From contig NZ_JADQDN010000003.1 in assembly GCF_015694425.1 (NCBI RefSeq), forward strand, positions 248,001-312,000: a DNA stretch of 64,000 nucleotides. The letters are read 5' to 3'. Every line of letters begins with the position of its first letter. Positions within the stretch are counted from its first letter, which is position 1. Under the pieces are notes generated by a model. It was not told where the DNA came from. It searched no databases and was given only the letters and a program-made list of their open reading frames with translations. The DNA is from Microvirga terrestris. Lineage in GTDB: Bacteria > Pseudomonadota > Alphaproteobacteria > Rhizobiales > Beijerinckiaceae. The position numbers and the translations under genes are program-made. Shown here piece by piece: positions 29,003 to 37,573 of the stretch.

Positions 29003-29167
29003 ATGACGGACAAGAACCGCTCTGACGAAAAATCTCAGAACAAGACCGAGCGCAAGGACGACAAGCAGTCTGAGAACAACAAGAAGCACCAGGAAGATCT
29101 GCTCGACGAGGGCGTTGAGGAGACCTTTCCCGCCAGCGACCCGGTTTCCGTGAAGATCACGAAGTAA
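29003..29167 (+). CDS. 54-residue microprotein of the FPASDP type
   Basis: AGGAGG lies 6 nt upstream of the ATG. The first 33 residues are nearly all Lys, Asp, Glu, Asn, Gln and Ser. The C-terminal part reads LLDEGVEETFPASDPVSV, a motif that recurs in short uncharacterised proteins across Proteobacteria (EETFPASDP). The strong ribosome site, the conserved tail and an upstream promoter candidate support a real gene. Function unknown. Confidence 0.75.
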   Translation: MTDKNRSDEKSQNKTERKDDKQSENNKKHQEDLLDEGVEETFPASDPVSVKITK

Positions 29168-29217
29168 ATCTCACACATCCACGGCGCCCCAGGCCCTCCG
29201 CCTGGGGTCTGTTGTTC

Positions 29218-30084
29218 TCAGTTGCGGCTCGCCACCGCGACGCCCAACGCCGCAAGGGCCATGCCGGCGAGCTGGATCAGACTCAGGGTCTCGCCGAAGA
29301 GCGCGAAGGCCATGAGCGCCGCGACCGGCGGCACGAGATAGAGCAGCGTAGCCACGCCCACCACGGCACCCTGGCGGATCAGGAACAGCAGCAGCCCAAT
29401 GGCCCCGATGGAGAGGCCGAACACCGCCCAGGCGAGCGCGCCGAGGAGCGGCGGCGTCAGGTCCATATGCCCTTCCTCCAGAAGCAGCACCAGCGGCAGG
29501 GTGACGATGGCGGCCCCGATATACTGGATGGCCGCATTGACCCGCAGATCGAGATTGCTGCCGGTGCGCTTCTGCCAGATCGTTCCAAAGGTGATGGAGA
29601 GCATGCCGAGCACGCAGACGAACAACGCCAGGGGCGGCACGCCGCCATCGCCGAGCTTCGGCGCCACCACGAGGGCTGCACCCATGAAGCCGATGCCGAT
29701 TCCGGCCCAGCGGCGCGGCGACACCCGCTCGCCCAGCAGAGGCCCTGCGAGAAGGCCCGTGGCCAGCGGCTGGAGACCGGCCACAAGGGCAGAGATCCCG
29801 GCCGGCAGCCCGTGCTTGACCGCCCAGAACACGCCCCCGAGATAAAACCCATGCAGGAGAACGCCGGCGATCATGCTGTTGCGCCAATCGCTCCACCGGC
29901 GCGGCCAAGAGACCCGCGCCACGACGACGATGCCGGCCAGCACGAGGGTGGCGAGCACGTAACGGACGAACAGGAACGTCAGCGGCTCTGCATAGGGCGC
30001 CACGAGGCGCGCCACGATGAAGCCGGTGGCCCAGATGAGCACGAACAGCGGCGGCGCGAGGCGGGCGAAAAGGGTTGGGCTCAT
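29218..30084 (-). CDS. EamA (DMT superfamily) transporter
   Basis: 288 residues with ten hydrophobic segments, two EamA repeats (about 7-138 and 150-285). The N-terminus FVLIWATGFIVARL and the end of the second repeat (FGETLSLIQLAGMALAALGVAVA) are typical. These inner-membrane proteins export metabolites; the substrate cannot be told. I chose the ATG at 30084, directly before the first membrane helix; no strong ribosome site is visible. Confidence 0.88.
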   Translation of the reverse strand: MSPTLFARLAPPLFVLIWATGFIVARLVAPYAEPLTFLFVRYVLATLVLAGIVVVARVSWPRRWSDWRNSMIAGVLLHGFYLGGVFWAVKHGLPAGISALVAGLQPLATGLLAGPLLGERVSPRRWAGIGIGFMGAALVVAPKLGDGGVPPLALFVCVLGMLSITFGTIWQKRTGSNLDLRVNAAIQYIGAAIVTLPLVLLLEEGHMDLTPPLLGALAWAVFGLSIGAIGLLLFLIRQGAVVGVATLLYLVPPVAALMAFALFGETLSLIQLAGMALAALGVAVASRN

Positions 30085-30293
30085 GACAGGACGGGAATGC
30101 AAACCGCAGGAGAGGAATGGCCTTGTAGGCCCGGGCGTCACTGTTTGTCGATCCGTTTGGCATCATCCAAACGTCGATCGATGGAATATGCCAGGCTGGC
30201 CTCCGGCTCGCTGAAACCTGATCGCCTGATCCACGTCGTTTCCTTGCCCTTCACCCGCGCCGCACCATCTCCAGCCTTCTGGAGACCCCGCCG

Positions 30294-31184
30294 TTGAACC
30301 GCCTTCGCCTCTGGCTCGAACTCGTCGCCATCGCGTCCACCCGCTTCGTGCTGCACGATGCATGGGCCATCGCGAGCCATATCGCGCTGTCGGTGCTGAC
30401 CTCGATGTTCCCGTTTCTGATCCTGGTCACGGCGCTGGCGAGCCTGTTCGGCACCGGGACCCTGGCGGACGAGGTGGCGGACATCATCCTCGAGGCCTGG
30501 CCTCGGGAGATCGCGGGCCCCATCGCGGGCGAGGTTCACACCATCCTCTCGGTCAAGCGCAGCGACGTGGTGACCTTCGGCCTCGTGCTCGCGCTGTATT
30601 TCGCATCGAGCGGCGTGGAGAGCCTGCGGGTCGGACTCAACCGCGCCTACGGGGTGCGCGAAACCCGCGCCTGGTGGCTGACGCGGCTCGAATCCATCGC
30701 CTTCGTGATCGCCGGCGCCCTCATGCTGCTGGCGCTGGCGCTGCTGGTGGTGCTCGGCCCCTTCGTGTGGCGGGTCGTGCTGTCCTGGGTGCCGGCGCTG
30801 CAGCCCTTCGACGGGCTGATCGCGTTCCTGCGGATCGGCGTGGCGACGGTGGTGATCGTTGCGGGCCTGCTCCTCGCCTACAAGCTCGTTCCCTCGGGGC
30901 GGCGCAGCTTCCGCGCGGTGCTGCCGGGGGTAGGCGTGACCCTGGCGCTGTGGCTTTTCGGCGGCTTCGCCTTCAGCTGGTATTTGGAGTTCTACCCGGC
31001 GGCCTACGCATCCACCTACGGGGGACTTGCCACCGCCATGGTGGCGCTGATCTTCCTTTATACGCTCTCCGCCATCTTCCTGTTCGGCGGCGAGCTCAAC
31101 GGCACCATCAACCTGGCCAAGCGTCGGCGGCTGGACCAGGAGCCGAAGCCCGAACACCTGAAGGATGTGATCGCGTTGCCGTAA
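30294..31184 (+). CDS. YihY/BrkB family membrane protein
   Basis: 296 residues beginning at a TTG with GGAG upstream. Six hydrophobic segments include the family motifs ALSVLTSMFPFLI near residue 35 and YASTYGGLATAMVALIFLY near residue 245. The family was once called ribonuclease BN by mistake; the true role is unknown, possibly transport. A charged C-terminal tail follows the last helix. Confidence 0.88.
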   Translation: MNRLRLWLELVAIASTRFVLHDAWAIASHIALSVLTSMFPFLILVTALASLFGTGTLADEVADIILEAWPREIAGPIAGEVHTILSVKRSDVVTFGLVLALYFASSGVESLRVGLNRAYGVRETRAWWLTRLESIAFVIAGALMLLALALLVVLGPFVWRVVLSWVPALQPFDGLIAFLRIGVATVVIVAGLLLAYKLVPSGRRSFRAVLPGVGVTLALWLFGGFAFSWYLEFYPAAYASTYGGLATAMVALIFLYTLSAIFLFGGELNGTINLAKRRRLDQEPKPEHLKDVIALP

Positions 31185-31205
31185 CCGGGTGATCCGCCGA
31201 AGCGT

Positions 31206-31325
31206 TCAGGGTGTTAGGATCGCCATCAGGACGAGCCCGAACAGGCCGAGAGCGGCAATGCCGATGAGGCTGAGCCAGGGGTATCTGCTGTCACGGTCCG
31301 GATCCAAGAGGAGGGTTTCCTTCAC
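31206..31325 (-). CDS. 39-residue single-helix membrane microprotein
   Basis: Starts at a GTG (31325) that overlaps the stop of the upstream small ORF (GTGA). The product begins VKETLLLDPDRDSRYPW and then has one membrane helix (LIGIAALGLFGLVLMAIL). The one-base-shifted overlap suggests translational coupling. Too short for homology by eye; real status depends on conservation. Confidence 0.5.
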   Translation of the reverse strand: MKETLLLDPDRDSRYPWLSLIGIAALGLFGLVLMAILTP

Positions 31326-31465
31326 GTGCCGAGGGTGACGATCCAAAGGCAGAGGCCGAGGCCGACAACGACAGCGAGCCAGTTCAGGGACCGGTCGAAC
31401 ATCAGGTTCCATGAGGCCGGAACGGTATGGGTCAGCTTCTTCTGTGGCGGAAGATCGACGGGCAT
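31322..31465 (-). CDS. 47-residue single-helix membrane microprotein
   Basis: ATG at 31465 with GGAG about 7 nt upstream. Polar N-terminus (MPVDLPPQKKLTHTVPASW) then a membrane helix (LNWLAVVVGLGLCLWIVTL) ending two residues before the stop. The stop overlaps the start of the next microprotein. Both ORFs keep the layout of a polar N-terminus and one C-terminal helix. A 14-bp palindrome lies at 31551-31564 upstream. Confidence 0.5.
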   Translation of the reverse strand: MPVDLPPQKKLTHTVPASWNLMFDRSLNWLAVVVGLGLCLWIVTLGT

Positions 31466-31550
31466 GGCTGATGCTCCAGAGCCTGGGGAGCTTCGAGACG
31501 CATCATGCGCCGAAAAGGGCAGCGGCCGACTAAGGAGTCGCTGGTTGATA

Positions 31551-31564
31551 GACCCTACAGGGTC
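31551..31564. promoter_or_regulatory. Perfect 14-bp palindrome upstream of the microprotein pair
   Basis: GACCCTACAGGGTC: 6-bp arms around AC/GT, about 85 bp upstream of the ATG at 31465. It could be an operator or a weak hairpin; nothing more can be said. Confidence 0.3.
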
Positions 31565-31614
31565 AATGCGACATTTGTAAGTGGAGTTGAAGCTTGTGCT
31601 TTAAGCTGGCCCTG

Positions 31615-31839
31615 TCAAATGATCGTCGAGCCGTCCGTTCTCACCCGTTCGTCCCCGATCTGGCGCACGAGCTTGCCGGCTTCCTCGGCGCTGACATGGA
31701 TGCGCACCAGGGTCCACTCGTTCTTCGATTTCCACATGCGGAACGAGAGCATGAACCCGTCGCCGTCCTTCTGCGCATCGGCATGGGTGGCATCGGGCAG
31801 GTCATAGGGACCCCGGCCATCGAAGGTGATCTGTCCCAC
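31615..31839 (-). CDS. Small conserved-type hypothetical protein, 74 residues
   Basis: GGAGAA lies upstream of the ATG. The protein is soluble with alternating strand/helix character (GQITFDGRGPYDLPDA, FMLSFRMWKSKNEWTLVRIHVS, then a helix EEAGKLVRQIG). No motif with known function. An EcfG-like promoter candidate is 32 bp upstream. Confidence 0.68.
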   Translation of the reverse strand: MGQITFDGRGPYDLPDATHADAQKDGDGFMLSFRMWKSKNEWTLVRIHVSAEEAGKLVRQIGDERVRTDGSTII

Positions 31840-31870
31840 GGTGTTCTCCGGTCATGAGGATCGAAAACCC

Positions 31871-31895
31871 AACGGTTGAAAGCCTGACGGGTTCA
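31871..31895 (-). promoter_or_regulatory. EcfG-like promoter candidate for the 74-residue protein
   Basis: Minus strand TGAAC, 16 bp, CGTT; one mismatch to the consensus. Confidence 0.4.
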
Positions 31896-31913
31896 GCCGG
31901 GCTGTTTCGCCCC

Positions 31914-31945
31914 AAACGAAAACGGCCGGGCGCAGGCCCGGCCGT
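31914..31945 (-). terminator. Terminator after cpdB
   Basis: Ten-bp stem ACGGCCGGGC / GCCCGGCCGT with a 4-nt loop, followed on the minus strand by TTTCGTTT; 22 bp beyond the stop at 31967. Confidence 0.88.
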
Positions 31946-31966
31946 CTCGCGTTCCGCTGACGAGAA

Positions 31967-33910
31967 TCAGCTGACGATCTTGTACTTCACGAAGCCTTCC
32001 GGCGCGTCGCCCATCTTCTCGACCTTGATGCCGGCCGGCTGGTAGTTGGCGGCGTTCGGGCCGGTGGTGAAGGTCATGGTCACGCCGGTCGGAACCGCGA
32101 GCGACCAAGAGCCGTCGGCCTTCGGGGCCACTTCCTTCTTTTCGATGATGAAGCGCATGATGGCGTCGCGCGTCAGGTCCGGTGCCTCGAACACCATCGT
32201 CGTGCCGTCGGCGCCCGGGAAATTGCCGCCGCCGCCCGCACGGTAGTTGTTGGTCACCACGAGGAACTGCTGGTCGTCCGTCACGGGCTTGCCGTTATAG
32301 GAGAGTTCCTTGATGCGGTGGGCATCGGCGTTCACGACCTTGCCGTTGTCGTCGTAGCGCGAGGCTTGCGTCGGGTCGATCTTGTACTGGACGCCGGCGA
32401 TCACGTCGAAGTTGTAGGCCGGGAATTTTTGGTTGATGAGTTCCTGCTCGCCGCCCTTGGCCGGGTCGATCTGGTTGTAGATGCCGGCCGAGCGCTCGAG
32501 CCATTCGCGCACCTGCGCACCCGTGACCTTCACCACGCGGATCGTGTTCGGATAGATGTAGATATCCGCCATGTCCTTGATGGCGAGCGGGCCGGGCTTG
32601 ATCTCCGTGAAGTAGTTCGGGCCGCCGCGGCCGCCGGCCTTGAAGGGAGCGCCTGCGGAGAGGATCGGCAGGTCCTTGAAAGCTGATGCTTTCAATTGAT
32701 CCGCCACGTACCAGGCCTGCGCCTCGGTCACGAGCTTCACGGAGGCGTCGTCCGACACGAGCGAGAAGTAGGAATGGATCGGCACGGCCGTGGTGCCGAC
32801 GGGCTCGCGCACGTATTTGAGCGTCGCCTCATGGCCTGCTTTCGCCGCCGCCATCACGCCTGCATCGGATTCCACCTTCGCCACCACCTTGCGGTCGACG
32901 CGGTCGTAGATCGGGCGCGCCTCGGTGCGGAAGTTCGCGACCTTCCAGGCATTGCCTTCCTTGGTGAGCTCCAGGTCGATGAGGCCGAGATGGCTGCCCC
33001 AGAAGCCGGCCATGACGGCGGGCTTGCCGTGCAGCGTGCCCTTCTGCACGTCGACGCCCGGGATGTTGTTGAATTCCTTGCCACCGGGGAACGTGAAGTG
33101 CTGGTGACCCGTGAGGATCACGTCGATGCCCTCGACCTTGGCCAGATGCAGAGCCGCGTTCTCCTCGCCGCCCTTGCGCTCGCCGCCGGCGATGCCGGAA
33201 TGGCAGAGGGCCACGACGATGTCGGCGCCGGCTTTCTTGAGATCAGGTACATGCTTGTTGGCGGCGTCCACGATATCGATCGTGGTGGCCTTGCCGTCGA
33301 GATGCGACTTGTCCCATTGGACGATCTGCGGCGGCACGAAGCCGATCACGCCGATCTTGATCTTCTGCTTGGCGCCGGCCTCGTCGGTGAACTCGCGATC
33401 AAGAACGAGCCAGGGCTTCTGCAGGGTCTCGCCATTCGCCTTGATCACGTTGGCGCAGACCAGCGGGAATTTGGCTGTCCCCAGGGCGTTCTGCAGGAAC
33501 TCGAGGCCGTAGTTGAACTCGTGGTTGCCGAGAGTGCCGCAATCGTAGTTCAGCTCGTTCATGGCGGCGACCATGGGGTGCACGTCGCCCTTCTTCATCC
33601 CCTGCCGATAGGCCACGAAATCGCCCAGCGGCGAGCCTTGGATCAGGTCACCGTTGTCGAACAGCAGGCTGTTCTTGGCTTCGGCACGGGCGCCCTTCAC
33701 CAGGGTAGCCGTGCGGGCGAGACCCACCGTGTCGTCGGCCGCATCGCGGTAGTAGTCGTAAGGGAAGATGTTCACGTGAAGGTCGGTGGTCTCCAGGATG
33801 CGGAGCTTCACGACCGGGCCGGCGGCCCAGCTGGTCTGCGGCAGGCCGGCGATTGCGGCGGCAGCCACGCCGGTCTGCAGGACGCGGCGGCGGGTGATGG
33901 ATTGGGTCAT
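31967..33910 (-). CDS. cpdB: Bifunctional 2',3'-cyclic-nucleotide 2'-phosphodiesterase / 3'-nucleotidase
   Basis: 647 residues from the ATG at 33910, preceded by AGGGAAG. The N-terminus is a twin-arginine signal (TRRRVLQTGVAAAAIAG, cleavage near SWA). The metallophosphoesterase half has the ETTDLHVN, FDNGDLIQGSP, GNHEFNYG and GHQHF motifs; the C-terminal nucleotide-binding half has YRAGGGGNFPG. The periplasmic enzyme degrades 2',3'-cyclic nucleotides from RNA turnover to nucleosides. A terminator follows. Confidence 0.94.
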   Translation of the reverse strand: MTQSITRRRVLQTGVAAAAIAGLPQTSWAAGPVVKLRILETTDLHVNIFPYDYYRDAADDTVGLARTATLVKGARAEAKNSLLFDNGDLIQGSPLGDFVAYRQGMKKGDVHPMVAAMNELNYDCGTLGNHEFNYGLEFLQNALGTAKFPLVCANVIKANGETLQKPWLVLDREFTDEAGAKQKIKIGVIGFVPPQIVQWDKSHLDGKATTIDIVDAANKHVPDLKKAGADIVVALCHSGIAGGERKGGEENAALHLAKVEGIDVILTGHQHFTFPGGKEFNNIPGVDVQKGTLHGKPAVMAGFWGSHLGLIDLELTKEGNAWKVANFRTEARPIYDRVDRKVVAKVESDAGVMAAAKAGHEATLKYVREPVGTTAVPIHSYFSLVSDDASVKLVTEAQAWYVADQLKASAFKDLPILSAGAPFKAGGRGGPNYFTEIKPGPLAIKDMADIYIYPNTIRVVKVTGAQVREWLERSAGIYNQIDPAKGGEQELINQKFPAYNFDVIAGVQYKIDPTQASRYDDNGKVVNADAHRIKELSYNGKPVTDDQQFLVVTNNYRAGGGGNFPGADGTTMVFEAPDLTRDAIMRFIIEKKEVAPKADGSWSLAVPTGVTMTFTTGPNAANYQPAGIKVEKMGDAPEGFVKYKIVS

Positions 33911-34036
33911 AATCTTCCCTTTGGTCTTGTTGTGTGGCGAAACAAAATTCGCCTCTACACGACAGAAGCACAGGTTTTGTGACGGAATCAATATAGCTGG
34001 CAAAGGAAGGCCCGGAATTCACCGATCCCTTTATTC

Positions 34037-34228
34037 GTCATCACCGGCCTTGTGCCGGTGATCTCCACCGGAAGAGCGTCATGGTTTTCGGACCGGGATG
34101 GCCGGGACAGGCCCGGCCATGACGAAGATGTTGTCATCCCCGGCGCGCGAAGTGCGGGAAGGGGATCCATAGCACCGAGCGTATGAGTGGATTCCCTTCC
34201 CCTCCGCTGCGCCCCGGCCGGAAATGAC
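34037..34228. repeat. Intergenic mosaic repeat, inverted B unit plus inverted A unit (copy 2)
   Basis: Same two units as at 22.6 kb in the opposite orientation: B at 34037-34123, A at 34133-34228. They fill most of the 327-bp gap between the cpdB start and the trans-sulfuration gene; the rest (33911-34036) is the presumed cpdB promoter region, where I see no clear box. Confidence 0.8.
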
Positions 34229-34237
34229 AGTGGGGAA

Positions 34238-35389
34238 TTACCCACGCAACGCCTCGTCCAAATCCCGATACAGGTCTTCCACATCCTCGATGCCGGTAGA
34301 GAGCCGCAGCAGATCCGGCGGGCAGGGTGTGCCCGGCCCCTCGACGGAGGCGCGGTGCTCGATCAGGCTCTCGACGCCGCCGAGCGACGTCGCCCGCTTC
34401 CACAGGCCCACCCGGGCAGCCGTGCGGATCGCCGCGGCCTCGCCGTCTGAGACCTGGATCGACAGCATGTAGCCGAAGCCGTTCTCCATCTGCCGGGCAG
34501 CGACGTCATGGCCCGGATGCTGCGGCAGGCCGGGATAGAGTACGCGGGCCACCTTCGGATGAGCGGAAAAGCGCTGCGCGAGGTCGAGCGCGCTCTTGGC
34601 CTGGGCTGCCGTGCGCACATGGAGCGTGCGCATGCCGCGCATCAGGAGATAAGCCTCGAAGGGGCCGAGGATCGCGCCCTGCATCTTGCGGATATTGACG
34701 ACGCGCGCCCAGAACGCATCGGCCTTGGCGCCGGCGAGCGCGCCGGCCACCACGTCGGAATGGCCGTTCAGCACCTTGGTCGCCGCATGCATGACGATAT
34801 CGGCGCCAAGATTGAGCGGGCGGGTGTGGATCGGCGACGCGGTGGTGGAATCGACCGCGAGCCGCGCGCCGGCCGCGTGCGCGATCTCGGCGGCCCCGGC
34901 GATGTCCGTGATGGTCCAGAGCGGGTTGGAGGGCGTCTCGATCCAGACCAGCTTGGTCTGCCCCGGCTTCACGGCCTCGCGGAGGGCGTCGAGGTTGTCC
35001 GTCTCGACGAAATCGACCTTGAGACCCCAGCGGACGGCCTCCGTCATCAGCCAGCTGCGAAGAGCCCAGTACATGACCTTGGACGCCACGATGTGATCGC
35101 CCGGATCGAGGGCCTGGAACACGGCGGTGGCGGCCGCCATGCCGGAGGAGAACAAGAGCGCGCCGGCCTCGGCCTCCTCCAGCATCGCCAGCACTCCTTC
35201 CGCCTCGCGGATCGTGGCATTGTCCGGTCGGCCATAGACGAAGCCTGAGGAATAGGCATTATCCTCATCGCGGATATAGGTGGTCGCCACATGGATCGGC
35301 GGCACGACCGCCTTGGTAAGCGGATCCACATGACCCATGGCCTGAGCGGTCAGGCTGCGCTTCGACCATGGGGAACGCGATGACGACAT
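34238..35389 (-). CDS. Cys/Met metabolism PLP-dependent enzyme (cystathionine beta-lyase / gamma-synthase family)
   Basis: 383 residues from the ATG at 35389, which has GGAGG upstream. Family motifs are clear: VVPPIHVATTY, YGRPDNATIREAE, FSSGMAAATAVFQ, WIETPSNP, and the PLP lysine in HAATKVLNGHSDVV (Lys205). It probably works as a cystathionine beta-lyase or related sulfur amino acid enzyme. The family cannot be split into exact activities by eye, so no symbol is given. Divergent from tspO, 72 bp apart. Confidence 0.88.
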   Translation of the reverse strand: MSSSRSPWSKRSLTAQAMGHVDPLTKAVVPPIHVATTYIRDEDNAYSSGFVYGRPDNATIREAEGVLAMLEEAEAGALLFSSGMAAATAVFQALDPGDHIVASKVMYWALRSWLMTEAVRWGLKVDFVETDNLDALREAVKPGQTKLVWIETPSNPLWTITDIAGAAEIAHAAGARLAVDSTTASPIHTRPLNLGADIVMHAATKVLNGHSDVVAGALAGAKADAFWARVVNIRKMQGAILGPFEAYLLMRGMRTLHVRTAAQAKSALDLAQRFSAHPKVARVLYPGLPQHPGHDVAARQMENGFGYMLSIQVSDGEAAAIRTAARVGLWKRATSLGGVESLIEHRASVEGPGTPCPPDLLRLSTGIEDVEDLYRDLDEALRG

Positions 35390-35461
35390 TGGGAACCTCC
35401 GGAGAGCGTGACAGGTTGCGTCACTGGAAACAGACACGCTGTCTTTAAAGGGATTTGAGGA

Positions 35462-35971
35462 ATGCATACAGACCAAACTGTGCCGGGCAGGCATGCAATG
35501 CCGCCGCTCCCGCGCTTTCTCGTGGCCGTGCTGCCGGTGGTCGCGGTGGCGGTGTCGGCAAGCCTGATCACGCAGCCGAACATTCCGGCCTGGTATGCAG
35601 ACCTCCAGAAGCCCGGCTTCACGCCGCCGAACTGGGCCTTCCCCGTCGCCTGGACAATCCTTTACGCCATGATGGCCTATGCGCTCTGGCGCATTCTCTC
35701 GCTGCCGGAGAACCGGCCCGGACGCGCGGCGGCGATTATCGCGTTCTTCGTTCAGTTGACCTTGAACGGGGCGTGGTCCTTCGCCTTCTTCGGAGGCAAA
35801 AGCCCGCTGGCTGGGCTCGTGGTCATCGCCGCCCTGATCGTGGCGATCCTCGCCACGATCCGCACCTTCTGGCGGCTCGACCGCATGGCGGCCCTGCTGC
35901 TCGTGCCGTATCTCGCTTGGGTCTCTTACGCGACCCTGCTCAACGGCACGATCTGGCGTTTGAACGGCTAG
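35462..35971 (+). CDS. tspO: TspO/MBR family protein
   Basis: 169 residues with five membrane helices. Diagnostic motifs are WYADLQKPGFTPPNWAFPVAWTILY near residue 45 (read in two parts) and the WSFAFF / PYLAWVSYATLLN segments, including the conserved WxPxxxxFxxxWxxLY pattern. TspO proteins bind porphyrins and cholesterol-like ligands in the outer or inner membrane and are stress or light regulators in alphaproteobacteria. An in-frame ATG at 35498 could be the true start. Confidence 0.92.
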   Translation: MHTDQTVPGRHAMPPLPRFLVAVLPVVAVAVSASLITQPNIPAWYADLQKPGFTPPNWAFPVAWTILYAMMAYALWRILSLPENRPGRAAAIIAFFVQLTLNGAWSFAFFGGKSPLAGLVVIAALIVAILATIRTFWRLDRMAALLLVPYLAWVSYATLLNGTIWRLNG

Positions 35972-36025
35972 CCGCGCAGGTGTACTAAAAGTGCATCCTG
36001 AGGGCCGTGTGTTTGGAAGCTTGCG

Positions 36026-36598
36026 CTATTCCGGCTTGTCGAACAGGTCCGGATCCTTGTCGTGATGATCGAGGACGCCGACGAAAGGAAGCTGTCGGTA
36101 GGAATGGGCCACGTCCATGCCGTAGCCGATCACGAACACGTCCGGGCAGGTGAAGCCCACATAATCCGGGTGGATCTGCACGGCGCGCTTGCCGGGCTTT
36201 TCCAAGAGCACGGCGGTCTTTACGCTCTTGGCGCCGCGCGCCATGAGCAGGTCCTTGGCGAAGGTGACCGTGCGGCCGGATTCGAGAATGTCGTCCACGA
36301 GCAGCACGTCGCGCCCGCGCACGTCGCTCTCGATGTCGCGCAGAATGGTGACGTTGCCGGTGGAGACCGTGCCATTCAGGTAGCTCGACAGGTGCACGAA
36401 CTCGACCTGCGGGGTGAGCCCGGTCCGGTGCAGGGCGCGGATCAGGTCGGCGGCGAACATGAAGCTGCCCTTGAGGATCGCCACGACGAGCAGGTTTTCG
36501 GGCTTGGCGGCCGCGATCTCCTGGGCCAGCGTTTCGTTGCGCTTGGCGATGGTGTCTTCGTCGAAAAGAACCCGGATTCGGTGGGCGTTGCTCATCAT
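36026..36598 (-). CDS. hpt: Hypoxanthine phosphoribosyltransferase
   Basis: 190 residues, type I phosphoribosyltransferase with the PRPP loop VLLVDDILESGRT (about residues 98-110), the VAILKGSFMFAADLIR segment and the purine-binding VGFTCPDVFVIGYGMD. It salvages hypoxanthine (and often guanine) to the nucleotide. A second ATG one codon downstream is equally possible. Divergent from ftsE with a 242-bp gap that has no other gene. Confidence 0.94.
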   Translation of the reverse strand: MMSNAHRIRVLFDEDTIAKRNETLAQEIAAAKPENLLVVAILKGSFMFAADLIRALHRTGLTPQVEFVHLSSYLNGTVSTGNVTILRDIESDVRGRDVLLVDDILESGRTVTFAKDLLMARGAKSVKTAVLLEKPGKRAVQIHPDYVGFTCPDVFVIGYGMDVAHSYRQLPFVGVLDHHDKDPDLFDKPE

Positions 36599-36840
36599 GA
36601 TCGTCCAGAAAAGAAATACGGGGCTCCCAGAGCCGCCCCTTCACGACCATGCTTGGCCTGGGATGTCAAACGGAGTTGGCTGTTTTTCAGCAAATCCATG
36701 ACCCCGGGGCTTCTCGCAATCTACTCCTGCGGCAATGTCCCGCGAGAGCTTCGCTTCCCGTTACAGTCCTGCAAGTTTATGGCTTGCTAACCATAACGGG
36801 GCGATAAGGAAGCGAATCGCCGATTTTCTTCACCTCAACG

Positions 36841-37566
36841 ATGGCTCGGTTACGTGTGAAAGCGCTCGATCACGACGATTATCACTACGATGAAGGCGCG
36901 CCGCCGGTGGTGCATTTCGAGAATGTGGGCGTGCGCTACGGCATGGGGCCCGAGGTTCTGCGCGACCTGACCTTCTCCATCGAGCCCAATTCCTTCCAGT
37001 TCCTCACCGGCCCGTCGGGCGCCGGCAAGACGACGCTTTTGCGCCTCATCCTGCTCTCGGTGAAGCCGACCCGCGGCCTGATCTCCATGTTCGGGGAGGA
37101 TGTCTCCCGGATCTCGAAGGACGAGTTGACCTCTTTGCGCCGCCGCATGGGCGTGGTGTTCCAGGATTTCCGCCTGCTCGATCACCTGACGACCTATGAA
37201 AATGTCGCCCTGCCCCTGCGCGTGCAGGGCAAGGAGGAATCGAGCTACCGGGCTGAAGTGGTCGAGCTCCTGCGCTGGGTGGGCTTGGGGGACCGCATGC
37301 ACATGCTGCCGCCGGTGCTCTCGGGCGGCGAGAAGCAGCGCGCGGCGATTGCCCGCGCGCTCATCGTGCGCCCCGACCTGCTGCTCGCCGACGAGCCCAC
37401 CGGCAACGTGGACCCGTCGCTCGCCCGCCGCCTCTTGCGCCTCTTCATCGAACTCAACCGGCTTGGAACCTCGGTGGTGATCGCCACCCACGATTTCAGC
37501 CTCATGGATCAGCTCGACGTGCGCCGCCTCGTGCTCGGCGACGGCCAGTTGCACATCGACGGGTGA
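36841..37566 (+). CDS. ftsE: Cell division ATP-binding protein FtsE
   Basis: 241 residues, ABC ATPase with Walker A GPSGAGKT (57-64), signature LSGGEKQR and Walker B LLLADEPTGNVD, the FtsE hallmark. It carries about 20 extra N-terminal residues compared with E. coli FtsE. With FtsX it drives activation of septal amidases at the divisome. ftsX starts 7 bp after the stop. An 8-mer CTAACCAT upstream (about 36785) resembles a CtrA half-site (TTAACCAT) with one mismatch; this is weak. Confidence 0.94.
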   Translation: MARLRVKALDHDDYHYDEGAPPVVHFENVGVRYGMGPEVLRDLTFSIEPNSFQFLTGPSGAGKTTLLRLILLSVKPTRGLISMFGEDVSRISKDELTSLRRRMGVVFQDFRLLDHLTTYENVALPLRVQGKEESSYRAEVVELLRWVGLGDRMHMLPPVLSGGEKQRAAIARALIVRPDLLLADEPTGNVDPSLARRLLRLFIELNRLGTSVVIATHDFSLMDQLDVRRLVLGDGQLHIDG

Positions 37567-37573
37567 GCTTAAG

